Origin: Trematomus loennbergii
Lineage: Eukaryota; Chordata; Actinopteri; Perciformes; Nototheniidae
Reading direction: 5' to 3'
NCBI GenBank assembly: GCA_012861695.1
Contig: JAAOOA010000056.1
Span: 10,739,207-10,803,206, forward strand
DNA length: 64,000 nt
In this document: piece by piece, positions 13,639 to 31,100 of the stretch
Numbering within the stretch: position 1 is the first letter of the stretch
Layout: the number at the start of each line of letters is the position of its first letter
Program-made: the position numbers and the translations under genes
The notes under the pieces: generated by a model
Seen by the model: the letters and a program-made list of their open reading frames with translations, nothing else
Databases searched by the model: none
Told to the model about the DNA's origin: nothing

Positions 13639-14010
13639 CAGTGGTGGAAGAAGTACTCCGATTCATTACATAAGTAAAAGTACCAACACCACAATGTAGG
13701 AATACTCCTCTACGAGGAAGATTCTGCATCTGGAATCCTACTTAAGTAAAAAAATATACATATCGGGGTGCAAGCAGCATTTTACTGGTCGCGGGGAAAC
13801 TAGTTTTATGGTTGTTTGGTGGTTCTTCACATACGGGTTGTGTTCCTCATAAGATTCACAGGATAAATCTGAGGGCTTGTGATACAAATTTGGGCGGGGA
13901 TAACGTTCTGCAAGTCAATTCTACAATATTCCCCTTTTGAAATCTAGAGAAATAAGCATTAAATGCAAACACTCAAGTAAAAACCCTGAACACTTGAGTG
14001 AATGTACTTA
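13639..14010. mobile_element. CAGTGGTGGAAG-type non-autonomous DNA element
   Basis: The left end reads CAGTGGTGGAAGAAGTACTC followed by ATAAGTAAAAGTACCAA and CACAATGTAGGAATACTCC, the signature of a highly abundant percomorph repeat. The right end near 13,990-14,010 (CACTTGAGTGAATGTACTTA) is the partly complementary counterpart expected at the opposite terminus, where full copies finish with the reverse complement of CAGTGGTGGAA. The interior (13,780-13,930) is unrelated filler, consistent with a MITE or deleted DNA transposon. I think hAT-like, but that is from memory; terminal decay at the right prevents checking a target duplication. Confidence 0.6.
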
Positions 14011-14014
14011 TCTG

Positions 14015-15670
14015 TGGTATAATCGTTTAAAATATCACATGTAAATGTTTAATTTCATGTTTATTTTGTTGAGGTTCTTTTACATTAAAGTTAAATGGAT
14101 TCACCCTGGGCTAGTTTCTCATTCATGGATGAAGTATTCATTACACCCTTTCAGAGGCAATTCTCCATGGAGAAGCACTAAGACTGTAGTGACCTACATT
14201 ACTTCACGTATATTGGTGTACAGTATGTCTTCAGCTTTTCTTCCTCGCTGTGACTCAATACCCATTATCCCGTTATGAAGGTCAGATTGATTGCGTCCAT
14301 AATTTATCCGTCTCTGACACTACATGCTTTACATGTGCAGGCTGTTATCAGTGTTTATCCAAGAGGGGCCAGGAACGTGAGCCCAGGAATCCACATGCTG
14401 CCATTGTGCTGCATTTATATTTCTGTACAATACAGGATGAAATGTTACAGGCTTATCACACATAGAGGGCTAATGACAGATCATTACAGGAAATAGCAAC
14501 ATACCTTGTGTGAAAGACATCAGTATTAAGTATTTCTGAAGGCCTCTGTGTATCAGTATTGCTGAAGGAAAAAGGTAAAAATACGATTTCCTCTGACAAA
14601 ATGCCAGCCTGGTTGGTTTAATGACATTTTAAGAACTTCATCTGAATATCCCATTGAGCCTAATGAGGCATACATCCTTTCCCCTGAAGCTAAAGTCCTG
14701 TCTCGGTGGGAACCGACTGATAGCAGGTAGACTTTGCCCTGAAGGAAAACTACACAACAGGAAGAGCAGCGGAGCAGAAGCCTGGCCGTCACAGCAGAGG
14801 TAAGGCACATTAGACAGGATTAGAGCTGTAATTACTTTATTTAAGTCAAACGGCACTTGATGGCTTGTTGTACAATTGTAAATTATGAGGGGTTGCCTAC
14901 TTTCAAAGGTCCTCGTTCATCATATCTCAGAAATGATGTGAGGGCAATTCGGGCTATATAGCGAAACAAAGTCCACTTGATGTCATTTCAATATTTGAAA
15001 ATATGTGTAATATGTCCTCTTTGTTCTTCATATCACCAGTTTGAAATTGGGTTGAGCAAACTAAAAAACAATCTACATGTAGTTTAAGGTGGCCGTTGTT
15101 TTATCACTGCCTCAGCCATTAATAATGACTAATACTACAGGAAGTGGACTGATTAAACCATAGTGTGGCAGATTTACATGAAGTGGAATCCGTAACTCAC
15201 AGTCAGTGTAGTCCAGGCTTTACTGAAGTTCCATATCATTGGGTAGTTAATCACAACGCCTTCTCTGTAATGACTAATGCAGCAGCAGGGACCTCAAAGG
15301 GAATGTGTTAGTGTTCAGTACAGCTAAGATAGGATCCCTGAGTTTACTGTCTGTGTGTCCTTCTTGATGACCGGATTTCCTTTGAGAACAATTAACCACA
15401 ACCTATTTAGCTTTTAAATGTACATACAGCTCAATGAAATGGAGGCTTAAGGCCATAATTATGGATGTTAGTCATGGATGGCTCTCGTGTTTGTGTGACG
15501 CATCATTTCCTAATTACCCAGTTATTTGTTCCACACTGACATTGCTCCCTTTGCCAATGTAACATCCCTGATGAAAGTGTTGACCATGTTCAAAGGATGA
15601 TTTTTATGGTGTCTCCCATGACCTTTACTGAAGTCTGACATTTGTCCCAAAATTGATGAGAAGATCTGCT
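14015..15670. other. Upstream flank of the lifeguard gene
   Basis: No coding exon recognised. The gene's transcription start must lie here or further upstream, since the first coding exon seems to be preceded by a splice acceptor (CTTACTTTTAG ending at 15,679). I cannot place a promoter: no convincing TATA box or CpG-rich block is visible. Confidence 0.4.
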
Positions 15671-15683
15671 TACTTTTAGTGGA

Positions 15684-21190
<5,507 letters not shown>

Positions 21191-21683
21191 CACTGAGCCT
21201 GGCAGGCCTCCCAAAGGAACTCCTCCTGCTCACAAAATCAAATCCTCAAGTACGTCATATCCTTCTAGGATGTAGATTCACAATCCTGTTTTCCATCTGC
21301 TGCTTTATTTAAAAAGGCAGGGATGTCTGCGATGCGTCCAAGATACAGATTTGTTTTACTTGTCTTGTGTTAGGGTTAATGTTATTAAACTGCAATATGT
21401 TATGCAAAATGTTTTTTCAGAGTGCTACATTTGAGAAACCGCACTAGCATACATTTATACCTTTCAATTGCATGTGCCAAATATTTTTGGTGCTTCATCA
21501 TCAACACTGTTTTTTGTGTTTTAGCAAGAACCTCAAACAATTCAGCCAATACTATTGATTATGATATTATTTAGTAAAATGATTCAGCCAGTACTGTTGA
21601 TGATATTATTTTTTATTTAAATAATTCAACCTCCCTATAATCTGTGCCACAATCTTTGAGAGAAACTCACTCTTTCCAGCATA
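21191..21683 (+). other. Lifeguard 3' UTR and flank
   Basis: Begins after the TGA at 21,188-21,190. No AATAAA is visible before the MITE at 21,684; the best candidate is ATTAAA at about 21,384. AATAAA occurs at 21,964 inside the MITE, so longer transcripts could end within the transposon. The 3' end is therefore uncertain. Confidence 0.45.
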
Positions 21684-22389
21684 GTGAACCTGGAAAGGTT
21701 CAGTACACCAACGTTTTATGATAGAAATGTATATTATGAGTCCCCAGCACATAGAAACTGCCGGATGCTAACTTGCATATGATAGGCAATTTGCGTAATT
21801 AGTATAAGTGACGTTCATTCAAATGAATGGCATTATAGCCCATGTAAACAATTGTAAAAAAAAAAGATATTTTCAGGATAAAAAATGGCAGTTTTACCAG
21901 AGTGGCAACATCTGTCTCTTGGTGGGCTGATTCTGATTACCATGAGTAGTGTTGCGACTATTGAATAAAAAGAGCACACGATTATTATTTCTACTGTGGA
22001 TTATTCTTTTTCAAATAAATAGGCAATCTGTCCAATCCAAATGATCCAGAGTCCCCTAAATCTTCAAAATCGACCCAAAATGTAAGCCAAAATCAGCCCA
22101 CTGAGTACAGATATTGGAATTTTCTTGTAAAAACTACCATTTGTGATACTGAAAATGTAAAAAATAGATTCAGCATCCTCAATAACCTGCAAAATCACTC
22201 AAATACTGTCCAAATTGGTCAATTAACCATTGTCCGCATAGCTATAATTGTAATTAATGCTAATTAATACAATTATGGTCATTGTGCAAATTGCCCAGCA
22301 AGTTAGCATCCAGCAGTTTCTATGTTCTGGGGACCCGTACTACATTTCCATTATGAAACTTTGGGGTTAACTAACATTTCCGGGTTCAC
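21684..22389. mobile_element. ~706-bp MITE with ~93-bp terminal inverted repeats
   Basis: The left arm (21,684-21,776) starts GTGAACCTGGAAA and includes GTCCCCAGCACATAGAAACTG and GGATGCTAACTTGC. The right arm (22,298-22,389) is its reverse complement with scattered mismatches and ends TTTCCGGGTTCAC. Weaker complementarity (GCAATTTGC / GCAAATTGC) continues inward. The interior is AT-rich and non-coding, so this is a non-autonomous, foldback-like or Tc1/mariner-type MITE. I see no unambiguous target-site duplication. It fills most of the gap between two convergently transcribed genes and may contribute 3'-end sequence to either. Confidence 0.8.
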
Positions 22390-22624
22390 AATAACACTCT
22401 ATGAGCTGGCAACTAGACTAGGTCAATCTTTGCCAGAAAAACGTACAGGAAATGGAAAAGCCCCTAAAGCATAACAGGGCCCAGTGATGGTCAGCTGCTG
22501 AGAAGAGGTGTCAGTCATCCTGTAGTTTAGGGGAAGCTGACAGATGCTTTTGGAAACCAAGCTAACTCCATTAAGGGACAGAAACAGATCCACAGGTATC
22601 TCAATGACAAAACAAAACACACAT

Positions 22625-25105
22625 TAAAACTCAACACAAAGTTTATTGGCATCACACATCAAACATTTTTCATATAAAGAGGGAATGTATCAAGTATAGA
22701 CTACGAAAGTGCAAATAGCATTTCAAGGATTAGTTGCTTTACAATAGAAAATCTCAGTGAGTTACAAAATGCTATATGCCGTTTTAAAATAAATCACCTG
22801 AACATTAGAGGTGAAAGGAAGTACAAACTCCATTAGACCTGTACCCACTTCATGCACAGAGGCCAACGTGCAGCATCTCTGTTTCAACCCACGTCCAATA
22901 ACCAAGACTTCACTAACTATATGGCACTCAGTTTCACAACTTCAAGACACTGGTCATCACTGCCTTCAGATCTCATGTAGTGGCTCTATCCGTCTGCTAG
23001 GGGGGAACAGCTGATCTGCTTCGGTCAGACATTAGTCTGTACAAAAACATAATTCAATCTTAAAGATAAAACACTGATCCATGTGTCAATGGTTATTCAC
23101 AATCCATTTTCTTTCACAAATTACATTGATTTCAAATAAATACCTACTTTATATTGCAACATTCCTCCATTTTAGTGTCTTCAGGTAAGATCCATGATAC
23201 AGGTAGTCGTTTGAGTTTCTACATCTCAGAAAAACCAACTGTTTTCAAATGTAGTGACAGAAGCCCTGCTGCACAAAAACAAGCGCAACATCCTTTTTCA
23301 AAATCTTTTGGAACAATATTGGAAACATTAACCGTTCCCATTATACCAGATCATATCGAATCAGTGTTACCATCAACATACTACTAGAACCAACAAAAAG
23401 CTCATGCTACAAATAATTAGATGAGAAAAATAATCAAGATCTCATGTTTCTCGTATGTAAGAGAAATAACTTTAAGGTAACAGGTGTTTGTCTCCACTGT
23501 ACATACTGTGTAATAATTAGCACTTGGAAAAATGTGCAAAAAGAAAGAAAATAATGTTGATTGACTTAAAGGCACTGTATCTCTCTGCGTAGAGAAGGTG
23601 GACTCCTCGTGTTCCAGGTGCAGGACACATTCATGGACCCTCCATGCATTACCCTATGAAGGCTCTGCTCATATCACACTTTAGCAGGACCCAGAGAGTC
23701 ATTACAGGGACTTGGGCGTGATTAATGAATTCACCATAGTCTGAATGAGATTGCCTGATTATCTCTCTCACTGGGCTGTTCCTGCAGTATATAAACAAGA
23801 CTTCTCAGTGTCTGCTCAGCGTGTCACGCTGCACTCTGCAGTGCTCACACGAATGTGAGCGCGCTACAAAGGATTTCAGAATGAACTGAATGACCCTCGG
23901 GGGCCTGTCAGCTTCTCATTGAGAGAGTGTGAGGGATAAGGCTTTGGGATGAACAACCATTGTCAATTCCTAAATGTTTTGTAGCACTCTACAACAATGT
24001 AAATTGCTTTGTGTGAATGTTTCACATAATGAAGTACAACTACAGATTAACACGGCACACTATTACAGCTTTTACATGGTAATATTGGAAATATATCACA
24101 CAATCTCAAATACAAATATGGCTCCAGACTTTCACATTTAGGTTTAGTTGTTGAGATTGTAATAAGCAGGCACAATTTGTTTAGAAGAATCCACTTGGCG
24201 ACTGCAAACGGTGCTTTTGCTAGTCAGTGTTTGGCACCTAAAAGGGAGGTGTGCACAGGAGCAAGACTCCCTGCTTTACCCCACAGGGTGAGTGGGAATA
24301 ACATCAGTCAGCCAGTACAGTATGTCAGGGTGAAAACCTCCCTCAGACATGATTTAGACACATACATTAGGCTTTTACAAATACCTGCACTATGCAAAAT
24401 ACTCTACATTTCGTATCTCCTCTAAGTGGTTTCAGAAAACGGCAAGTTATTTATACTTCTAACATTTAGTAAATATCCTTGAAAAGTGTTATCTAATTTC
24501 TCCTTCAGTTAATGCTTTCTTTTCGCAAGGGCTGCTTGTTGGGGTCTGACAATACAGTAAATGCAGGAAAACCGATGCCACACCAATGCTATACCAACCT
24601 AAAGGCGTGTTCATGCACTCCCTGTCTGCACATGCTTCACTTTAGATCCACACTGCAGTCCAGCTGGTGGCTCATGCACCCCTAGCCTGTTGGCCAAAAA
24701 GAAGACAAAAAAACAAATGAAGGATTTCTTTGAAAAGAGGTATCTGCAAGGAGATCCACTGTTAAACACATTTGAATAATTCCTCTTGAAATTAAATACT
24801 AAAACAACCAAATTGCGTGGACCCTCTGGGATATAACGTCACCAACTGGAATAGAGTGTGGATCGAATCGGCTCTAACTTGTAGTTCGAATGTAACCGCT
24901 GTTACACCGGGTAACCTGTGCATAGCACTTACAAGCCTTTTGAGTGTCTACACTTCTTGCCCCACTTTCCTGTGAACCGATACATTCTTCATTCTGTATA
25001 CATTGCACCTGAACAGCTACTGTACATGCTCCACAACTCAACTTCATTTGCAAACTTTAGTGGTTTTTGGCCTTTCCGAAAGAGCACCTTCCCATCTCTG
25101 CCTCT
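22625..25105 (-). other. ankib1: ankib1 3' UTR with AATAAA
   Basis: The ankib1 stop codon is at 25,106-25,108. On the minus strand the first good polyadenylation signal next to the lifeguard side is AATAAA, seen as TTTATT at 22,642-22,647 on the plus strand. The terminal exon would thus have a ~2.5-kb 3' UTR. It is AT-rich without open frames of interest or recognised repeats. The UTR end lies only ~235 bp from the MITE at 21,684-22,389. Confidence 0.6.
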
Positions 25106-28100
25106 TCACACCAGGTGGTCCTCCCACTCAGAGGAGCTGCTGCTGGGCATCTGCTCAGAGTCACACTGTGGAGTGTCCACCCTTGAGGTTCCCCGTGATG
25201 TATGATCGCTGCTTTTGTCGAGGGTGGCCATGTAAGAAGGGGGCGTGGTCTCCAGTCCCACCAGATCTAACTGTGTGGGCCTCTGAGCCGCGGCACCCTC
25301 CTTCTCCTCCTTTTGAGAGCAGAAACCCAGCTCTGCCGTCACTTCCTGAGGTTTCCTGTTCTCAGACGGGATGCATCCGCTCTTCTCCTCCTCAAGCAGA
25401 CCCCCTTCTCCACCTGCATGGAGTGCACTGAGGTTGGAGTCAGTGTCAGAGGAGGTGGAGGGGACCAGGGTGATGCCTTGAGGATTCATGTCGTGGAACC
25501 ACGCCATAATATTGCCCAGCAGGTTTGCATTGGCTAGTGCGGAGGAGGAGGATGGGTCGTGGCTGCCGTAAGTGTTGGAGTCCAACGTGTCGCTGGAGGA
25601 GGAGAAGAGGCCGGTGGAGGAAGTGCTGCCACCTGGAGCCACTGGGATGGGCAGCGAGGCCCTGTAGGCCCGGAGGTGGCTGTCAGCGTGCTGCACAGAG
25701 AACTGGCTGCTGATGGAGCCCAGTCGGGCCAAGTTATCTTCCAGCTCCAGCAGCTCGGAGCTGCTGAGAGAAGCTCTGGACAGCAGCTCCACACCTGCAG
25801 CACTCTGCTCCAGCCTGGAGGGCAGAGAGGTGCCGATGGCGCCGAGCGAGGCATCGTTGGCGAGTGCGTCATGGTTGTATGCGATCTCTGCCATCGCTGA
25901 GTCCTGAAGCGACAGCTGGATGGCCAGGAGGATGTTAGGGTCATCGTCGTCCAAAGAACCGAGACCCTGCAAGAAAAAAGTGTCAGTGATGCAGGCCAAA
26001 CCAATATCATCCACTAACAAGGCAGCAGCAGCTCCACTCCTCAACTTCAAATCAGCCATTTGGCAAGGAGAGTCAAAGCAGCAGCAGGTACGAACTGGAA
26101 ATGGAAACAAGCAGTGAACACATCTACAGACTAGAAAAATAACAGGCAAAGGCCACTTTGTATTTATTATAGCTGCTGTTTTGTGAATGCGTTTTTCAGA
26201 TTTTACACTTCAAAATTCATCAAAGATTATTCTGTTGTATAGTTATATGAATATATAATGACAACTGTCAATCACATTCTATTTCTCCTGAATCTGACTC
26301 GGGATTTATCTCCTAACTCTTGAATAATTGAACAGTGTACACAATTATAGTCTGAAGAAGCATCCTAGACTGAAGCATGCCTTTTTAAGAGTGCCTTAAA
26401 AAATAAAATATATAAAAGAAACAAAAACAAGTTATGGTTCATGCCATACACTAGACATTGACATTGTCTAAAGTATCGAAGGATAAAAGCCTGGAGCTGA
26501 AGGTGGAAACTGTGCACTCACCATCAGATGATGTCTGCGTCCACTAACCTGTGAGTCTGTGGAGAAAGGAAATGGACAAACAGCCATAGTCAAAATATAC
26601 TTATGCAAATAAATCTCAACTCATTGCTAATTAACACTTTTCCCCCAAATCATCATTATTTTAGCAAACACTGTAAAATGATCAAATAATGGCAACCTCA
26701 CAGATTCTCTGCATTCCCTGGAAAATAACTAAGTCAATATATTCATCTGAAATCAATGAATCCTTCCTGGCACAACAGAATCTTTTAGCTGGCTGCCAAA
26801 CTGCAAACTCTGTCCATCTTTGATTCCAGCCAGCCAAAGACAGAGCAGCAGCGTGATACATAAGACTGATGGATTGGAAATATTGGCCTGTTGAACTTGA
26901 GGAGTTGTAATGTTCTAACGTTTGGGCTAATACCCTCATTTGGGTTCTGAACACATCACCTTAGAGAACTAAACTTTAAATGTAGTTTCATCTAATGGGT
27001 TATCTGAGCTTAGATTATAAACTTGGAAATGTTACTTGTATGAGTTGCATTTATCACAGGACTTAGCATAAGGTTTAATGTTTAAAACAGGCCATAAGCC
27101 AGGGGGGGGGAGACAGACAATCTTGGCAGGCTTTTTTATGACTTGCCTTCCTTTGACTTTATTATGCCTATTTTTTATTAACAAACAATAATTGATAGAA
27201 ATATAAACTAATATCATTTATTTTATGTGCAGACCTAACTGAGCCAATCACAACCAGGAATGGTTTGAACGTGTGAGATCATCAGGCTTTAGATCATTAC
27301 TAATTGAACCATGCAGACTCCCTGAGGGATATGTCTGTCCTTTCTGCCTGCAGTACCTAAGATGCTGTCACTGGAGTCGTCAGGGTCAGGTGTGTTGCTC
27401 CGGAGACTCGACATGTCGCCTCTCCTCCTCTGCCTGTGTCTCCGTCTGTACTGGAACTCTGCATACTCCTTAGAAACGTCAACAACTGATTTAGTCAAAA
27501 AGAGCATATCCCATAATTTAAAACTCATTATACTGTATTGTTTGATTCAACAGATGCTCTTATGGAGCAGTTTAACCCATCATAATGTCCCTTATTCAAC
27601 TCAACATGTTGCCATGTACTGCTCATCATGGGCTACAGTTGCACTTTTTCCTGGATTCCTTTTTTGGTATGAAATGGAATAGGTGAACTTATAAACTGGC
27701 AGCTCCAGTAGGGGAGTCTGCTTCAAATGTGGTGTTCTGTCCAGGAGAGATGAGCACTGAGATCATTCAGACCCTTTCATCTCTGAACCAAGCCTTCCAT
27801 CATTCAGTCTGTACCGAGCACTCCCTCACTGGAAGGGAATGGGAAATTCGGCAACTTGAGGTTCAGACGTTTGGAAAAACGACGCATGTCAAACTAATCT
27901 CAGACGCAACCCGAATACCTTCTCAGAAGTGCAGTTATTAAATACAAGAATAAATGAAATATTGATTCACTGACATGTTTTGAAAAACATTTGCCAGATT
28001 GAATACAAAATACATATTTCTCCAGGTTCGTTAAGAAAGGGTGTGCCGTTTGGTATTAGTCCACATTTAATTAGCCTCAAAGCAGTCTAACGATGCGGCG

Positions 28101-31100
28101 TGTTCTCTGCGAGAGCGGGGGGGAGGCCAGGCAGCACATCTCTCACCATTAGGACTAATCTGATATTTTTGGCACGTTATCACTCAGGGACGTTTAAATG
28201 ATGTCATTAACACAGGACAATATGTCAAACAGCGTGTCTAAATGGGATTGCAAAAAAAGCACTATAGTGTTATAGGTGAGTGCAAAATGATGCATTTCTA
28301 ATTATTGGATATCTATGTGTGTGACGGTTCCTTTTGTGTTCATTTAACAGCGCTGATAACTGACTGATATGTATCAACAGATCCAGTGATATGAAGGTGT
28401 CAGAGGACGGGTGATAAGAGGCAGCCTAATAAAAGGCATAAAAGATATCCAACAACGTTTTAATGGAAGTATAGACCTAGTTTAGGAATATACTGCATAT
28501 TCCTAAATTAAGTGTATTACTCTGATTTACTTCAAACCTAGATCCACAAATAAGGAATAATATTTTCGGGTTCAGCTTTTGTAGTGATCACTCGCACAAT
28601 TCATTTGAATGTAGAGGTCAAGCTAAAGGTCATAGCTTATAAATGCTAGTGTGTCCAATAACATAAAAAGCTTTTATGTAATGTATTTGCACATCTGCAT
28701 ATGAATACCTCGGGAAATAATCAGCTCATCTCATATTTGTCGCAGTGGTAAAATGAAAACGCCTCTCACCCAGACACTGTCTGATGTTTCCACCACTATG
28801 GAGCGAGGCATTGTGAGAGCGGAGCATCTGTAGCCGAGAGGCAGCATCAGGCTCTGATTATCACTGCACTGCTCCTCCTTACCCCTCGATTCCACCGGGT
28901 CCGTCTGCGTCGCGTTACTGCCGCGTTACGGCCGCGCGTGTTCAATGCATTTTTTTACCACTAAAATACAGCAACACATCTTTGATTCATGTCGTTTATA
29001 ACTGGAATATTACAATTATTATTAACTTTGTCTGTACAAAGTAGCCGGTCCAGGAAATATGTCCAAATCAACAAAAACTGCGAGCCGGCATTTATTTGTT
29101 TGTGTGTTCTTTTGAAGATAAGTCACATCTTTGTAGTGTGTGCCGAGGGTAATGAAATATATGTTGTGTATTGTTTACTTAAATGGTTGTGTGCTTCAGT
29201 TGGCTTGTATGCTACTTTTGTCTCAGCAAAATCAATAATGGTTTACACACTGCAGTAAACAAATAGATGCATTAAGGTATAGGAGCAGGTGCTCTGTAAC
29301 ACTATGTCATGGTGTTCATATTTTATAATCTACAGACAACAGAGGATCAGGTTACCTTGTCAAAGTACATCATCCAGGATATTTAGACATTTTATGAGTA
29401 TAATAAAAAACATATTTTTCAGACATCCTTGGCATCAGTGTAATCGTCTTTTACTGCTTTCAGTGTGCACATAGTATATTTGTCCAGCGTTTACTCAGTA
29501 AACCTTGAGTAAACAAACGCTTTAGTGAGTTTCTCCTATGCCTCGCTACATGACGCTGAGCAGGCAGAGGGATAAGCATTTTCAAAATTCATTTATCAAA
29601 CTGGCAAGCAACACTGATCTTGTCATTTGTTTTCCTGTCAATAGGGAAATGTCCGCTTTATGCTGTTAAAAGGTGTGCACAAAACCCTGAGAGGCTTAGG
29701 GAGATGTAAGATTTGCATATTTGTGGTGTTGTAAGGAGCCTGAGGAGAGCTGTTGAGCTGAATGTGTTCCGGATGAACAGCCTGTGTGTTTAAAAACCGC
29801 CACGCTCTACGAGCTAAACGATAATAGAAGCTCGACTGCAGTATATTGTCTTATGCAGCACTATTGAGTGCATGCGTCAAGCCGTGCAGAAAAAAGGAGG
29901 CAGGTCAATAATCAAACCATTATGTGCCGACAGTTTTATGACTGTAAAAGTTAACTACAAATGCCTGTTACTAATGCGCAATGATGGGGAGCAACCTGCT
30001 TAGGTGAGTGCCAGAGTGCCGCGCTTTTAATCATTCCGAGCGGGTGCACAGGGAACACTGAGCCATCTGGCCCGCTGCAGTGTGCCACAACACGGTCTCT
30101 GGGTCGCGGAGGGGCCTCAGTGCTGCTGCTCACACACTTTACAAACAGCCATATTAAAAAAGATTAAGATATATATACAGACTTTATTAAAAAAGGAATA
30201 AGGTAGGGCTGAATCATTTAATTACTTTATAATGTGAGTGTGGGCAATTATTTAAACCTGATTAGCTGTGACATTAACAGAGAAGAGCCTGAATCACTAG
30301 ATCAAATCAAGGTTTCAGTTTCAAGAGCCTTCATTAACCACTTTCAGCCTGAAACACGGGTGTGATTGCTGGAGAGAGCGACAGGTATAATATTAGTGCA
30401 ACCTCTGCAGTGATTTTCCATAATTTAAATGATTTAATGTTCATTATACACAGTGTACTCTCAATGTTAAATCATATGTCAAAATTAAGGCAGTTTAGCA
30501 TTTTTAAGTGCAATAAATGTTGTTTCTGAAAAGAATCTTCAATCATGATGAAGGAATTATTACGATTTTGACAGGGACTAATTTTTGTTTAGGATCCTGA
30601 ATAAAACAATATGCACATTTTGTTCACACAGCACATTTGACATTTTCCGAACAAACCTTCACTGAAAAATAATGAGACATGTTCTGTTACCTCAGGTGAT
30701 GCGAAGCCTAAATATTCCCAGTCCCACGTTCCGCCGGTAAAACTGCAAGTGAGAGAGAGAGGAGTTTGCCATTGTGATTCATTGGTGAAATGTAATACCT
30801 AATTAGCCACTTTAGATTATTCCAAACCGCAGCTCTGTTATATTACAGCATTGTTTTTATAGTGCAAATCAGATGAGCTGCATATCTGTATTTTACCTGC
30901 GCCTGGGGGCCTCAGGAGAGTCATTGGGGGCCACTCCCCGAGCCACTGAGGCCAGGAACTCCTGCCGCTTCTGCTGAACCAGACAGGCTGCCCGGATGAT
31001 CCTGTGGCGCGGGGTCCGCAGGTAAGGTCGGTTCACCTTCTGAGCCAGGTCCTCCGTCACCATCTCCAAGTCCGTCTAAGGACAGAGAGATCTGTTTTAG

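Noticed and set aside
25534..26010. Long alternative frames over the last ankib1 exon on both strands
   Set aside because: Low-complexity shadows of the Ser/Leu-rich ankib1 C-terminal exon.
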